Notes: generated by a model not told the origin, from the letters alone. A stretch of DNA of 35,486 bases from Leuconostoc inhae KCTC 3774 (GCA_000166735.2 AEMJ01000219.1:1-35486); one strand, 5' to 3'; positions 17,505 to 27,128 are shown, counted from the stretch's first letter. Translations and numbers: made by a program.

Positions 17505-18596
17505 TTATTCGCCACTTTCAGCTTTTAAAGGTGACTGTTTTGACAAGCTATTTGCTGCTTCACTTTCAGATTTAATATCAATTTTAAAACCTGTTAGCCT
17601 TGCAGCCAAACGAGCATTCTGACCTTTTTTCCCAATTGCTAATGATAATTGATTGTCGGGAACAATGACCGTCACTGCACGTTCATTTTCAGGATTAAAG
17701 ATAACATCTGCTACCTCGGACGGGTTCAACGCGTTAGCAATATATTGCGCTTCATCTTCAACCCATTCAACGATATCCATATTTTCGCCACCAAGTTCGT
17801 TAACAACAGCTTGTACTCGTGCACCTCGCTGTCCAACCATTGCACCGACAGGATCCAAATCTGTATCATGTGTATAAACAGCTATTTTTGAACGATCACC
17901 GGCTTCACGCGAAATATTCATGATTTCAACTGTGCCATCATAAACTTCAGGTACTTCTTGTTCAAATAGACGTTTTACCAAGTCTGGTGCCGTACGTGAG
18001 ACGAAGATTTGTGGTCCCTTTGCGTTATTTTCAACTTTATTTACCAAAACTTTAATACGGTCTCCCATACGATACCGTTCATTTGGCATTTGATCATTTG
18101 GTGCCATAGCAGCTTCTTGGTTACCTGGAAGTGTCATATACAAGAAGCGTGCATCTTGTCGATCAACCTCACCAGTAATGATCTCATCTTGATAATCAGC
18201 GAACTTATTATAAATCGCTTCACGACCGGCTTCACGCATTTTTTGTACAATAACTTGCTTTGCTGCTTGAGCAGCCATTCGTCCAAAATCTTTTGGTGTC
18301 ACATCAAAACGAATTTCATCACCCGCTTCATATGCACGATTAATCACTAACGCATCTGTTAGACTGATTTCTGTATCTTCATTTTCAAAATCGTCATCTA
18401 ATACGACGTTTTTGACTTGCTTAATTGCTACGTTCCCTTTTTTTGTATCAAATACTGCTTCAACGTTCTGTTCAGCATTATATTGCTTCTTGTAAGCTGC
18501 TCTTAGCGCATCTTCAAGTGCTGCAACAACAATCTCACGTTCTATACCACGCTCGGCTTCAAGGGCATCGAGCGCATCGACTAGTTCTTTACTCAT
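17505..18596 (-). CDS. nusA: Transcription termination/antitermination protein NusA
   Basis: Binds RNA polymerase and nascent RNA and controls pausing, termination and antitermination. The 363-residue protein shows the NusA N-terminal domain (ELVDALDALEAERG...), an S1 domain and two KH domains including VGQRGARVQAVVNELGGENMDIVEW and AIGKKGQNARLAARLTGFKIDIKSE. Firmicute length without the C-terminal acidic repeats of E. coli. I choose ATG at 18596 (GAGGATAGG just upstream) over an in-frame TTG 18 bases earlier. The frame is intact. Confidence 0.96.
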   Translation of the reverse strand: MSKELVDALDALEAERGIEREIVVAALEDALRAAYKKQYNAEQNVEAVFDTKKGNVAIKQVKNVVLDDDFENEDTEISLTDALVINRAYEAGDEIRFDVTPKDFGRMAAQAAKQVIVQKMREAGREAIYNKFADYQDEIITGEVDRQDARFLYMTLPGNQEAAMAPNDQMPNERYRMGDRIKVLVNKVENNAKGPQIFVSRTAPDLVKRLFEQEVPEVYDGTVEIMNISREAGDRSKIAVYTHDTDLDPVGAMVGQRGARVQAVVNELGGENMDIVEWVEDEAQYIANALNPSEVADVIFNPENERAVTVIVPDNQLSLAIGKKGQNARLAARLTGFKIDIKSESEAANSLSKQSPLKAESGE

Positions 18597-18716
18597 TCGC
18601 CTATCCTCATTCAATTAGTAGAGTATATACTGATATTTACTGTATTATCATAGAACAACGTTTTCGCAGTTCTTATCAAAAATACAGATTTTAAATTACC
18701 AATACATACGTTTATG

Positions 18717-19193
18717 TTAAAACTGGATATCTAACACTGCTTTTGCAATTTCATCAAAATTAAGAATTATCTCACCATGATCAGTTAGTAAAACTAAACC
18801 ATTATCAGTTAATGTCTTAATCTTTCCTTGCCATTTCTTTTGACCATTCTTTGCAACGAAAAGTGACATTAGAATATTTTCGTTGCCATCTTGTGCCCAT
18901 TTAAAATGCCAAGGCTGTTTTAACGGTCGATCAGCTCCCGGTGATGAAATGTCTAGTAAGTATGCCTCTGGAATAGGGTCAGGGTCAGATGTATCCAAAA
19001 GTTCGTTAACTTCCTGTGTGAAAGCCGTTAAATCAGCCATTGTGATAAATTGATGGTTTGGCTTATCTAATAAGATACGTAAAACTTTTTGCCCACCTTC
19101 TTTAGTGTACGTCAAGTCCCATAACAGTTCTTTTCGTCTATCAACAATTGGTGTAATCAATTCTATGATTCTTTGTTCAACTTTATTTACCAT
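18717..19193 (-). CDS. rimP: Ribosome maturation factor RimP
   Basis: A 30S assembly factor. At 158 residues it shows the two-domain family pattern: an N-terminal domain with LLWDLTYTKEGGQKVLRILLD, then EVNELLDTSDPDPIPEAYLLDISSPGADRPL, and a C-terminal Sm-like domain. ATG follows GGGAGGGG at about 8 bases. It is the first gene of the operon, separated from nusA by 120 bases that hold no clear feature. The frame is intact. Confidence 0.95.
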   Translation of the reverse strand: MVNKVEQRIIELITPIVDRRKELLWDLTYTKEGGQKVLRILLDKPNHQFITMADLTAFTQEVNELLDTSDPDPIPEAYLLDISSPGADRPLKQPWHFKWAQDGNENILMSLFVAKNGQKKWQGKIKTLTDNGLVLLTDHGEIILNFDEIAKAVLDIQF

Positions 19194-19251
19194 TTATCTG
19201 CCCCTCCCTGATGAATTTCTAATATTTATTGTAAGCAAGTGCCAATCCCAT

Positions 19252-19291
19252 AAAAAATGAGCCGGCCGCATCGGATGTGACCCGCTCATTT
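19252..19291 (-). promoter_or_regulatory. Terminator-like leader hairpin upstream of rimP (possible attenuator)
   Basis: On minus, AAATGAGC and GCTCATTT close a stem extended by GG/CC across a mismatch, with a GC-rich 15-base loop, followed by six T. It lies about 20 to 60 bases after the expected start of the rimP transcript, which places a terminator inside the 5' leader. No alternative antiterminator pairing was worked out. Confidence 0.5.
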
Positions 19292-19319
19292 ACAAAATCT
19301 ATGTAAATTAACAACTATA

Positions 19320-19348
19320 ATTGTAACGCTAAAGCCAAAAAAATGCAA
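19320..19348 (-). promoter_or_regulatory. Promoter of rimP-nusA-ylxR-ylxQ-infB-rbfA
   Basis: On minus, TTGCAT (19343-19348), 17 bases and TACAAT (19320-19325). It lies just after the rpsN terminator. Confidence 0.6.
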
Positions 19349-19369
19349 ATACGTATCCCATAATACAAC

Positions 19370-19394
19370 AAAAAATCACATTACTGTGATTTTT
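19370..19394 (-). terminator. Terminator of rpmG-rpsN
   Basis: AAAAATCAC and GTGATTTTT form a 9-bp stem with a 6-base loop and a T-run on both strands. It lies about 140 bases after the rpsN stop. Confidence 0.8.
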
Positions 19395-19534
19395 ACTAGT
19401 TTGTGAACCTTTATGACCCCATTCGCTTTGCTCATTGAGGCAGTCACTGTATTTAGCTGATGCTATAATAATTGACTTTTAACGTGCCCACGTAATGCTT
19501 ACGGTGTAAGTTACGTTACTGACGAAACTTTAAT

Positions 19535-19804
19535 TTACCAAGAAGCTTTACGAACACCAGGAATTTGACCCTTGTGTGCCAATTGGCGGAAGTTCAAACG
19601 TGACATACCAAACTCACGCATATAAGCATGAGGACGACCATCAATCCAGTCGCGATTGTGTACACGTACAGGAGATGAATCTTTTGGCAAAGCAGCCAAA
19701 CCGATAAAATCACCTGCTGCCTTTAATTCGGCGCGCTTGTCAGCATATTTCGCAACCAAAGCTTCACGCTTTTGCGCTTTTGCAATCTTTGACTTTTTTG
19801 CCAT
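19535..19804 (-). CDS. rpsN: 30S ribosomal protein S14, zinc-independent type
   Basis: A small-subunit protein of 89 residues, the longer form of S14 without the CxxC zinc ribbon (no cysteine seen). The C-terminus [31 protein letters not shown] is characteristic. ATG at 19804 follows AAGGAG, which overlaps the end of rpmG. It is paired with a likewise zinc-free L33, as in the zinc-starvation paralogue pairs of other Firmicutes. Whether another copy exists cannot be seen from this window. Confidence 0.97.
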   Translation of the reverse strand: MAKKSKIAKAQKREALVAKYADKRAELKAAGDFIGLAALPKDSSPVRVHNRDWIDGRPHAYMREFGMSRLNFRQLAHKGQIPGVRKASW

Positions 19805-19805
19805 T

Positions 19806-19955
19806 TTACTTAATCTCCTTAAATGTTACAACTTTGCGAAGTTTTGGTGAGTACTTCTTTAACTCAAGACGATCTGGTGTATTACGACGGTTTTTAGACG
19901 TCAAGTAAATACGTTCGCCAGTTTCATCATTTCCTAGAACAACGTGAATACGCAT
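19806..19955 (-). CDS. rpmG: 50S ribosomal protein L33, zinc-independent type
   Basis: A 49-residue large-subunit protein, [20 protein letters not shown] at the start and [17 protein letters not shown] at the end. The middle reads [17 protein letters not shown], where zinc-binding forms have two CxxC pairs; no cysteine is present. ATG (19953-19955) follows AAGGAG. It lies 1 base before rpsN and shares its promoter. Confidence 0.95.
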   Translation of the reverse strand: MRIHVVLGNDETGERIYLTSKNRRNTPDRLELKKYSPKLRKVVTFKEIK

Positions 19956-20013
19956 ATTCTTACTCCTTAGTGTGTGGTTTGTTAAAATTATTTGCTTGTC
20001 AATACAAATAGTT

Positions 20014-20042
20014 ATTATACATGAACATTGAGGTGGTGTAAA
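20014..20042 (-). promoter_or_regulatory. Promoter of rpmG-rpsN
   Basis: On minus, TTTACA (20037-20042), 17 bases ending in TG, and TATAAT (20014-20019). It is a strong vegetative promoter. I see no clear Zur-type palindrome over it. Confidence 0.75.
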
Positions 20043-20125
20043 GTTATTTTATAAATCCAAGCGAAAATCTGTTCGATGAAAGTGATTTCATTGCTTAACA
20101 GCCAAACATTTCTTCAACATCACTT

Positions 20126-21031
20126 TTAAAATTGTTTTTCTAATGGTGGTACAATTTGTTTTTTACGTGAAACAACACCAGGTAGATCAATCACATTGTC
20201 ACTGATTTTTGCCCCAAAGGCTGCTTCGATAGACGTTGTGGCATCACCAAGATATAGTGCTTTTGAATTTGAATTTAAAATATCAGTGATCACAAACAAG
20301 AAATCCTCATAGTCCTCAGCAACCATAGCTGCTTCAATACCTGATTGACGTGTCAAAACATCAGCAATATCTACTGTATTGACCTGACCAATGCGGAACT
20401 TGTGTCCCCCTATTTCAAAGGACTTTGCATCCCCATCAATGAGTTCTTTATCAGTTCGTGAGGATAAATCTGTTCCTGCTTTCAACAGCGACAAGCCATA
20501 TTTTTCATAATCATCGAGACCAGCAATAGCGGCTAAATCCTCTAATGCAGGTTTATCATAAGCCGTTGTTGTAGGGCTTTTCAGCAACAACGTGTCTGAT
20601 ATAATCGCTGAGGCCATCAAACCAGCAACTTTTGAAGAGATGTCGATGTCTGCTTGTTTAAATTCGTAATACAGAATTGTTGCAACAGAACCCCATGGTT
20701 TGGCATTAATGTACAATGGTGTACTATTTGTGAACGAAAATTTATGGTGATCGTAAATACCTTCAACAATAACTTCTGATAAATTATCAATAGATTGTGT
20801 CGCCTCGTTATGGTCAACTAGGACAACAGTTTCAGTATCGGCTGATGTCGTAATTCTTGGTGCAGTGACTGAAAAAAAATCTAATGCAAACTGCGTTTCA
20901 GCATTTGGTGTGCCTTGCGCAACTGCCTCTGTATCACCACCAAGTTGATTTAATAAATAACTCGCAGCAATTGCTGAAGCGATTGTGTCAGTATCTGGGT
21001 TCTTGTGCCCGAAAACTAATGTCTTAGCCAT
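20126..21031 (-). CDS. ppaC: Manganese-dependent inorganic pyrophosphatase (family II)
   Basis: Hydrolyses pyrophosphate and so pulls biosynthetic reactions forward. It is a DHH-family enzyme of 301 residues with GHKNPDTDT (metal ligands) at the N-terminus, VDHNE and DHHK in the first domain, and the C-terminal DHHA2 domain ending SRKKQIVPPLEKQF with the substrate-binding SRKKQ. No CBS insert. ATG follows AGGAG at 10 bases. It lies 47 bases after parC on the same strand. The frame is intact. Confidence 0.96.
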   Translation of the reverse strand: MAKTLVFGHKNPDTDTIASAIAASYLLNQLGGDTEAVAQGTPNAETQFALDFFSVTAPRITTSADTETVVLVDHNEATQSIDNLSEVIVEGIYDHHKFSFTNSTPLYINAKPWGSVATILYYEFKQADIDISSKVAGLMASAIISDTLLLKSPTTTAYDKPALEDLAAIAGLDDYEKYGLSLLKAGTDLSSRTDKELIDGDAKSFEIGGHKFRIGQVNTVDIADVLTRQSGIEAAMVAEDYEDFLFVITDILNSNSKALYLGDATTSIEAAFGAKISDNVIDLPGVVSRKKQIVPPLEKQF

Positions 21032-21078
21032 TCGTTCGTATCTCCTAAAAGTTTATAAATCTATTTTAGCAAAAAAGC

Positions 21079-23513
21079 TTATTTTGTCGCATGAATCGAT
21101 AACGGTTTAATCAACCAAGGTGTCCCATTCTTCTTAACATCGACAACATATTGTCCATTACCAATGCGTTGCGATGGATGATAGTCGCTTAACTGTAGCT
21201 CTTGAGCTTGCCAGCGCGTTGTCAAAATTTCCAATGCCGTTTCATGAGCCTCAAAAATAGTCGCAGCAGCAACATGATAGGCAACCGTCTTTTTTGTGTG
21301 AAAATTAATAATCCTTTATTTGCACGTTTTGAACGATTGATTTCTGAAATCGGCATATATTTAAACGCCCCATTACTAGCTACAATTGCCACTTGCTGTG
21401 AATCATTTGTAATAAACAATGCTGCCATAATTGTGTCAGTTCCACGTAAATCCATTGCCTTGACACCAGCTGTACGTGGCCCAATTTCTGGGACATCTGT
21501 TACTTTAAATCGAAGACCCACACCATCGTGAGATAGTAGCAAAACATCTTGTTGCTTAGCTTGTTTGAAATAGGCGATACCAACTACATAACTACTATCT
21601 GTCTTAAGTTTAATTGCCATGCTTGTTTTTCTTGTAAGCCTTTGGTAACATATCGCTTAATATTGTCTGCTTTATAAAGCCATCATTAGTCACAACAGTA
21701 AAAGCACCTTCTTGTTCAAGATTGTCAATAGCAATAACCTTAATAACAAACTCATCTGCATGCCAATTTGATAGCTGCTGTGAAAAATGTTCGCCAGTAT
21801 CTTTCCATTTTGAATCCGGTAATTCGTGAACTGGTCGATAAATGATGTTGCCTTTGTTAGTGAACATAAACAAATGCTGCGTTGTATTGAGCTGACCTTC
21901 AAAAATAGCTAAATCATCCTCAGCCAAACCATTATCAGAGTCTGAGGCTTTATAAGACCGTAAAGATGCACGTTTATAATAACCATTGCGAGAGACTAGC
22001 ACTTGTACGTCCTCTTCGGCGATAGTAATGGCTGAATCAATGATCAGGTTTTCAACCTCAGCTTCAATTTCTGATCGGCGTGGTGATCGATATGTTGTTG
22101 TAATTTCTGCAATTTCGTCACGTATGACATCATTTAAGGCTGACGATTCATTAATAATTAAGTTTAAACGCACAATTTTAGCCGCAAGTGTCGCAAATTC
22201 TTCTTCTAGCTGTGTCACATCTGTGTTCGTCAAACGATACAATTGCAATGTAACAATTGCTTCTGCTTGTGGCTGTGTGAATTGATAGCTGTCAATCAAG
22301 TTTTGTGTGGCATCTTTTCGATTCTTTGAGGCACGAATCGTCGCCACGACTTCATCTAATATTGACAACATACGGATCAAACCTTCAACAATATGTTGTC
22401 GCGCCTGCGCTTTCGCTAATTCATACGCTGAGCGTTTCAAAACAACTTCTTTACGAAAGTTCAAAAAAGCTTCCAGACCTTGTTTCAAACTCACATGAAC
22501 TGGCCTCTGATCATGAATGGCCACCATATTAAAGTTGTAAGAAATTTGCAAATCTGTTTTTTGAATAAATAAGTCAATATACCGGCAGCATTAACATCTT
22601 TATTAAGTTCTATAACAATGGACATACCTTCCCGATCAGACTCATCACGAACTTCAGATATGCCAGCAACCTCTTTGTTTAATCGAATACCATCAATTTT
22701 TGCTACTAAATTCGATTTCACAACTTCATATGGCAATTCGGTAATTTCAATTTTCTTTTTGCCACCCTTAATTTCTGAAATGACCGTTTTGGCACGAACC
22801 ACAATTTTACCGCGACCAGTTTTATAAGCCTTTTTAATGCCATCAAGACCTTGTATAATACCACCTGTTGGAAAATCCGGTCCTTTAACATAACGCATTA
22901 ATGCAGATAAAGGTGCTTCCGGATGATCGAGTAAATAGGTTAAAGCACCATTTATTTCTTTTAAATTGTGTGGTGGGATTTCTGTCGCATAGCCTGCCGA
23001 AATGCCAGTGGCACCATTAATAAACAAACTCAAAACTCGTGATGGTAAGACAGTCGGCTCATACGTCGTGTCATCAAAATTCAAAACCATATCAACAGTT
23101 TCTTGTCCTAAGTCTGTCATCATCTCCCCAGCAATTTTTGACAAGCGCGCCTCAGTATAACGCATGGCCGCCGCTGGATCATTATCAACCGAGCCATTGT
23201 TACCGTTCATATCAATTAATGGTTCGCGTACTTTCCAGTTTTGTGACAACCGAACCATTGCTTCATAGATGGATGAATCACCGTGAGGATGGAAATTACC
23301 CATGACATTACCAACTGATTTTGCTGATTTACGATAAGGATGGTCAAACGTATTGCCATCCTGATCCATCGCAAATAAAATACGCCGTTGTACGGGTTTT
23401 AAACCATCACGGATATCCGGTAATGCACGTTCTTGAATAATATATTTTGAATAACGCCCGAAGCGCTCGCCCATCACTGCCTCGAGTGAAAGTTCAGTTA
23501 TACGATCTGCCAT
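21079..23513 (-). CDS. parC: DNA topoisomerase IV subunit A (three frameshifts)
   Basis: The breakage-reunion subunit of topoisomerase IV, for decatenation of daughter chromosomes. The N-terminus carries [17 protein letters not shown], with Ser and Glu at the usual quinolone-resistance sites (wild type), and the catalytic Tyr in [10 protein letters not shown]. The beta-propeller C-terminus continues to the stop at 21079. The frame breaks three times: one base missing at 22557-22562 (six T on plus, seven needed), one extra at 21626-21630 (five, four needed) and one missing at 21290-21295 (six, seven needed). Corrected, it is 811 residues, normal for ParC. Three shifts in one essential gene point to sequence error. 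ATG at 23513 has no close Shine-Dalgarno; AAAGGA is beyond a hairpin. It follows parE. Confidence 0.93.
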
Positions 23514-23522
23514 ATATATGAT

Positions 23523-23545
23523 TGTCTATTATTACTAAATAGACA
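23523..23545 (-). promoter_or_regulatory. Hairpin between Shine-Dalgarno and start of parC
   Basis: TGTCTATT and AATAGACA form an 8-bp stem, extendable past a 2-base bulge. AAAGGA lies 5 bases beyond it and the ATG 9 bases on the other side; if folded, spacing is about 14 bases. Confidence 0.45.
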
Positions 23546-23573
23546 CAATTCCTTTCAAATAAAATTACTACGC

Positions 23574-23603
23574 AAATACCGTATACAATTGTACACGGTA
23601 TTT
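23574..23603. repeat. 30-base palindrome in the parE-parC gap
   Basis: AAATACCGT, TACAATTGTA and ACGGTATTT form a palindrome with a single mismatched position per arm. There is no long T-run, so it may be a processing hairpin or protein site and not a terminator. Confidence 0.5.
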
Positions 23604-23661
23604 CAATAGCTAGTCAGATTAATGACTCACTGTTACAGTCTATTAACATACAGCAAGGTAA

Positions 23662-25743
23662 TTATTTATCATCTTTTTGCCACGTTGTAATTACGGGTTC
23701 ACTTGTTTTTATATCATTGCTTACAACTGAATCGGTCTTTTCATGGTTCCGCACTTTTTCGAAAATATCACTTGCGTTACTATCATAACCTTCAACTGTA
23801 TCCAATATTGAGCCTGCTTCATCCAACGTAAAGTGGACATTTGCTTCAATCCATTCACGACGTGGTTCAACTTTATCACCCATCAAAGTTGTCACGCGCT
23901 TTTCAGCAAGCACAGCATCATCAATTTTCACACGAATCAACGTACGCGATTCAGGATCCATTGTCGTTTCCCACAATAATGGTGCATTCATTTCGCCCAA
24001 CCCTTTAAAACGCGTTAATTCATAGCGGGCATCATTTTGATTTGTAATCGTTTCTAGTTCGTCGTTTGTCCAGGCAAACTTATCCTCGAACTTTTTAGAC
24101 GCATATTTAACACGATACAATGGTGGTAAAGCAATATAAACTCGGCCGGCTTCAATTAACGGTTTCATATACTTATAAAAGAAAGTTAAAAGCAATGTCT
24201 GTATATGCGCCCCATCATCATCAGCATCAGTCATAATAATGACTTTGCTAAATGCAGTATCAGCAACCTTGAAATCTGTTCCAACACCACCACCTATAGC
24301 GTAAATAAGCGTTGAAATCTCTTCATTTTTCAAAATATCAGCAAGCTTGGCTTTCTCTGTGTTTAAAACTTTACCACGTAACGGTAAAATTGCTTGGAAC
24401 TTACGATCTCGGCCTTGCTTAGCTGAACCGCCGGCTGAGTCACCTTCCACCAAAAACAATTCATTATGTTCTGCATTTTTTGACTGCGCTGGTGCTAATT
24501 TACCAGACAATAGTCGATCCTTTTGACCTTTTGTCTTGCCTGTTCGGCTTTCATCACGTGCTTTACGTGCAGCTTCACGTGCTTCACGTGCTCGAATTGC
24601 CTTTCGAATGAGATTTTGACCAAAATCACCATTTTCCATTAAAAATCGACCTAAAGTCTCGTTAACCACGGCATCAACAATGCCACGTGCTTCTGGTGTT
24701 CCTAACTTGCCCTTGGTTTGCCCTTCAAACTGCAAAAATTGTTCCGGCACACGCAATGAAATAACAGCTGCTAAGCCTTCTCGAACATCAGTGCCTTCAA
24801 GATTTTTATCTTTTTCTTTTAATAAGTTAACTTTTCTAGCATATTCGTTAAATGCTTTAGTCCATGCTGTACGGAAGCCTACTTCATGTGTACCACCGTC
24901 TTGCGTGCGCACATTGTTAACAAACGATAATAATGTTTCTGAATAGCCATCATTATATTGTGCAGCTACTTCGACAGCAATACCATCTTGCTGTCCTTCA
25001 AACGTCATAATTGAGCCAATGGTTTCCTTTTCTTCGTTCAAAAAACCAACAAAAGCCTCTAGTCCCTTTTCATAATGATACTCTTCAACTCTTTTTGGCT
25101 TTACCCGTTCATCAGTTAAACTGAATTTAACACCTGACATCAAAAAGGCTGACTCGCGCAATCGTTCAGACAAAGTATCATATTTATAAACCGTAGCACT
25201 GAAAATAGTTGCATCTGGTTTAAAGGTTACTTTTGTGCCACTAGGCTCTTTGGTCACACCTAAATCGCGTAACGTACCTACCGGTTGTCCACCTTTAATA
25301 AAATCTTCTTGCCACTTGTGTCCATCACGAACAATTGTCACTTGTAAGCTTTCAGATAAAGCATTAACAACTGAAGAACCAACACCATGCAAACCACCAG
25401 AGGTCGCATAACCACCCTGCCCAAATTTACCACCAGCATGCAGCACGGTCAAAATAACCTCAGGCGTTGGTTTGCCAGACTCATGCATACCAACAGGCAT
25501 GCCACGGCCAAAATCCTGCACCGTAATGGCATTATTTTCGTGAATTGTCACCCGAATATCATGACCATAACCGCCTAAGGCCTCATCAACGGCATTATCG
25601 ACAATTTCATAAACTAGGTGATGCAAACCACGGCCATCTGTTGAGCCAATATACATTCCTGGACGTTTACGAACTGCCTCAAGTCCTTCTAAAATTTTTA
25701 TTGAATCTGAATCATAATGGTTTTTTCTGCCATGAATACTCAT
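23662..25743 (-). CDS. parE: DNA topoisomerase IV subunit B
   Basis: The ATPase subunit of topoisomerase IV. The GHKL domain shows GLEAVRKRPGMYIGST, YEIVDNAVDEA and the DFGRGMPVGMH lid region; the TOPRIM domain shows EGDSAGGSAKQGRDRKFQA and DADDDGAHI. I prefer ATG at 25743 (MSIHGRKNHYDSD, 693 residues), with AAGAAAG before it, to an in-frame TTG at 25800, which adds 19 residues with no Shine-Dalgarno. Both sites are weak. The gap to parC is 148 bases and holds two inverted repeats. It is divergent from plsY. The frame is intact. Confidence 0.95.
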   Translation of the reverse strand: MSIHGRKNHYDSDSIKILEGLEAVRKRPGMYIGSTDGRGLHHLVYEIVDNAVDEALGGYGHDIRVTIHENNAITVQDFGRGMPVGMHESGKPTPEVILTVLHAGGKFGQGGYATSGGLHGVGSSVVNALSESLQVTIVRDGHKWQEDFIKGGQPVGTLRDLGVTKEPSGTKVTFKPDATIFSATVYKYDTLSERLRESAFLMSGVKFSLTDERVKPKRVEEYHYEKGLEAFVGFLNEEKETIGSIMTFEGQQDGIAVEVAAQYNDGYSETLLSFVNNVRTQDGGTHEVGFRTAWTKAFNEYARKVNLLKEKDKNLEGTDVREGLAAVISLRVPEQFLQFEGQTKGKLGTPEARGIVDAVVNETLGRFLMENGDFGQNLIRKAIRAREAREAARKARDESRTGKTKGQKDRLLSGKLAPAQSKNAEHNELFLVEGDSAGGSAKQGRDRKFQAILPLRGKVLNTEKAKLADILKNEEISTLIYAIGGGVGTDFKVADTAFSKVIIMTDADDDGAHIQTLLLTFFYKYMKPLIEAGRVYIALPPLYRVKYASKKFEDKFAWTNDELETITNQNDARYELTRFKGLGEMNAPLLWETTMDPESRTLIRVKIDDAVLAEKRVTTLMGDKVEPRREWIEANVHFTLDEAGSILDTVEGYDSNASDIFEKVRNHEKTDSVVSNDIKTSEPVITTWQKDDK

Positions 25744-25935
25744 ATCTTTCTTAATTTCATACACACACGACAACAATAATTGTTCATCATCACGCGTCAA
25801 TCTATATTATCATAGATGAAAAAATGCATTCTGACAAGTATAAATATTTTAATTTGATTAAGTCACCCCCTCTACTATCTATTTTTATGCTAAAATTAAA
25901 TTTATGCTAACGCATCAATATGAGGAGTTTAAATC

Positions 25936-26553
25936 ATGTTTTCAACGATATTAATGTTCGTTTTCTCTTATTTACTTGGGTCTCTAATGCCCGGATTTTG
26001 GATTGGTAAATTCTTTTACCATAAAGATATCCGCGATGAAGGGTCTGGTAATGTCGGTACAACAAATTCATTTCGTGTTCTTGGCACTGCAGCCGGCATT
26101 GTAACATTAGCACTTGATTTATTGAAAGGTACTGCAGCCGGCCTATTACCTCTATTATTCAACAGTAACATTAATCCAATGTTAGTTGGCGTTGCTGCCA
26201 TTATCGGTCATACATTTTCAATTTGGCTCAAATTTAAAGGTGGTAAGGCCGTTGCGACATCCGCTGGCATTCTATTAGCCTATAATCCATATTTTTTTAT
26301 TTTAGCCATCAGTGTATTTATTTTAGTATTGCTGTTAACATCAATGGTTTCAATGAGTGCTATGATTAGTTTTAGTTTCGCAGTTTGTGCCTCATTATTT
26401 TATCATGATTTAGTTTTAACAATTGTCACTATTATATTAACTATATTTGTTTTTTATCGACACCGTTCGAATATTTCTCGCATTAAAAACGGTACAGAAA
26501 GCACAGTACCCTTTGGTTTATACAATAGCATTCGTCAAAATAGACATCAATAA
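25936..26553 (+). CDS. plsY: Glycerol-3-phosphate acyltransferase PlsY
   Basis: An integral membrane enzyme that transfers acyl from acyl-phosphate to glycerol-3-phosphate, the first step of phospholipid synthesis. At 205 residues with about 5 hydrophobic segments, it has the family motif GSGNVGTTNSFRVLG near residue 36 and FKGGKAVATSAG in the second cytoplasmic loop. ATG follows GAGGAG. An extended -10 (TG-C-TAAAAT) stands about 40 bases upstream, without a good -35. It is divergent from parE (an arrangement often seen in lactobacilli) and convergent with dtd. The frame is intact. Confidence 0.95.
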   Translation: MFSTILMFVFSYLLGSLMPGFWIGKFFYHKDIRDEGSGNVGTTNSFRVLGTAAGIVTLALDLLKGTAAGLLPLLFNSNINPMLVGVAAIIGHTFSIWLKFKGGKAVATSAGILLAYNPYFFILAISVFILVLLLTSMVSMSAMISFSFAVCASLFYHDLVLTIVTIILTIFVFYRHRSNISRIKNGTESTVPFGLYNSIRQNRHQ

Positions 26554-26595
26554 AAAATGGTATTTGCCTCATGCAAATACCATTTTTTATTGATG
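26545..26595. terminator. Bidirectional terminator shared by plsY and dtd
   Basis: A perfect 23-bp stem (GGTATTTGC core) with a 5-base loop CTCAT has A-runs and T-runs on both sides. The stop codons of plsY and dtd are within its two arms. Confidence 0.9.
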
Positions 26596-27032
26596 CGCTG
26601 TATCAAATAATATCGTAACCGGCCCATCATTAACCATTGATACCTGCATATTAGCACCAAATTCACCAGTTATGACTGACAAACCACTTGCACGTAGCGA
26701 TTCATTAAAATGATCATACATCATCGATGCAAATGCTGGTGCACCAGCATCCGTAAAGCTGGGTCGATTACCTTTTTAGTGTTAGCAAATAATGTGAACT
26801 GTGAAATAGACAATATGGCACCATCTATATCTTTAATACTTAAATTCATACGCTCATTATCATCTTCGAAGACACGTAATTGACTAATTTTTCGAACAAG
26901 ATAGTCAATTTCTAATTGGCTATCAGCATCTGCCACACCAACGAATAAAACAAATCCATGCTCAATTTCACCAATTTTATCACCCGCAATACTGACACAT
27001 GCCTGTGTCACACGTTGTAATACTATTTTCAT
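26587..27032 (-). CDS. dtd: D-aminoacyl-tRNA deacylase (frameshifted)
   Basis: Removes D-amino acids (and mischarged glycine) from tRNA. The N-terminus is [15 protein letters not shown], with SQFTL in the middle, the first of the two catalytic cross-motifs. The second, [12 protein letters not shown], is recovered only if the run at 26773-26777 is lengthened from five to six; the corrected protein is 148 residues, as usual. Uncorrected, the frame drifts and ends at 26721 without the second motif. ATG at 27032 follows AGGGG. An in-frame start further upstream adds sequence unlike the family. It lies 96 bases downstream of rel, the usual rel-dtd pairing. Confidence 0.92.
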
Positions 27033-27128
27033 TTTTACCCCTATATTTTTGACAACACAATCTGCTAAAAAACTTTTTACCAAACTATGCAACACGAATA
27101 ATATTCACTTTGAAAATGCCCATAAATC

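Larger units (their letters stand above)
19194..19534 (-). other. Leader and terminator region between rpsN and rimP
   Basis: No gene. In minus-strand order it holds about 140 unexplained bases after the rpsN stop, the rpsN terminator (19370-19394), the rimP promoter (19320-19348), a leader hairpin with T-run (19252-19291), and the rimP ribosome binding site. Confidence 0.7.

Noticed and set aside
19956-20125. Zur-type operator before the zinc-free rpmG-rpsN pair
   Set aside because: A good promoter is present but no convincing palindrome overlaps it. A long-range inverted repeat (20079-20126) has only 8 bp and a 32-base loop.
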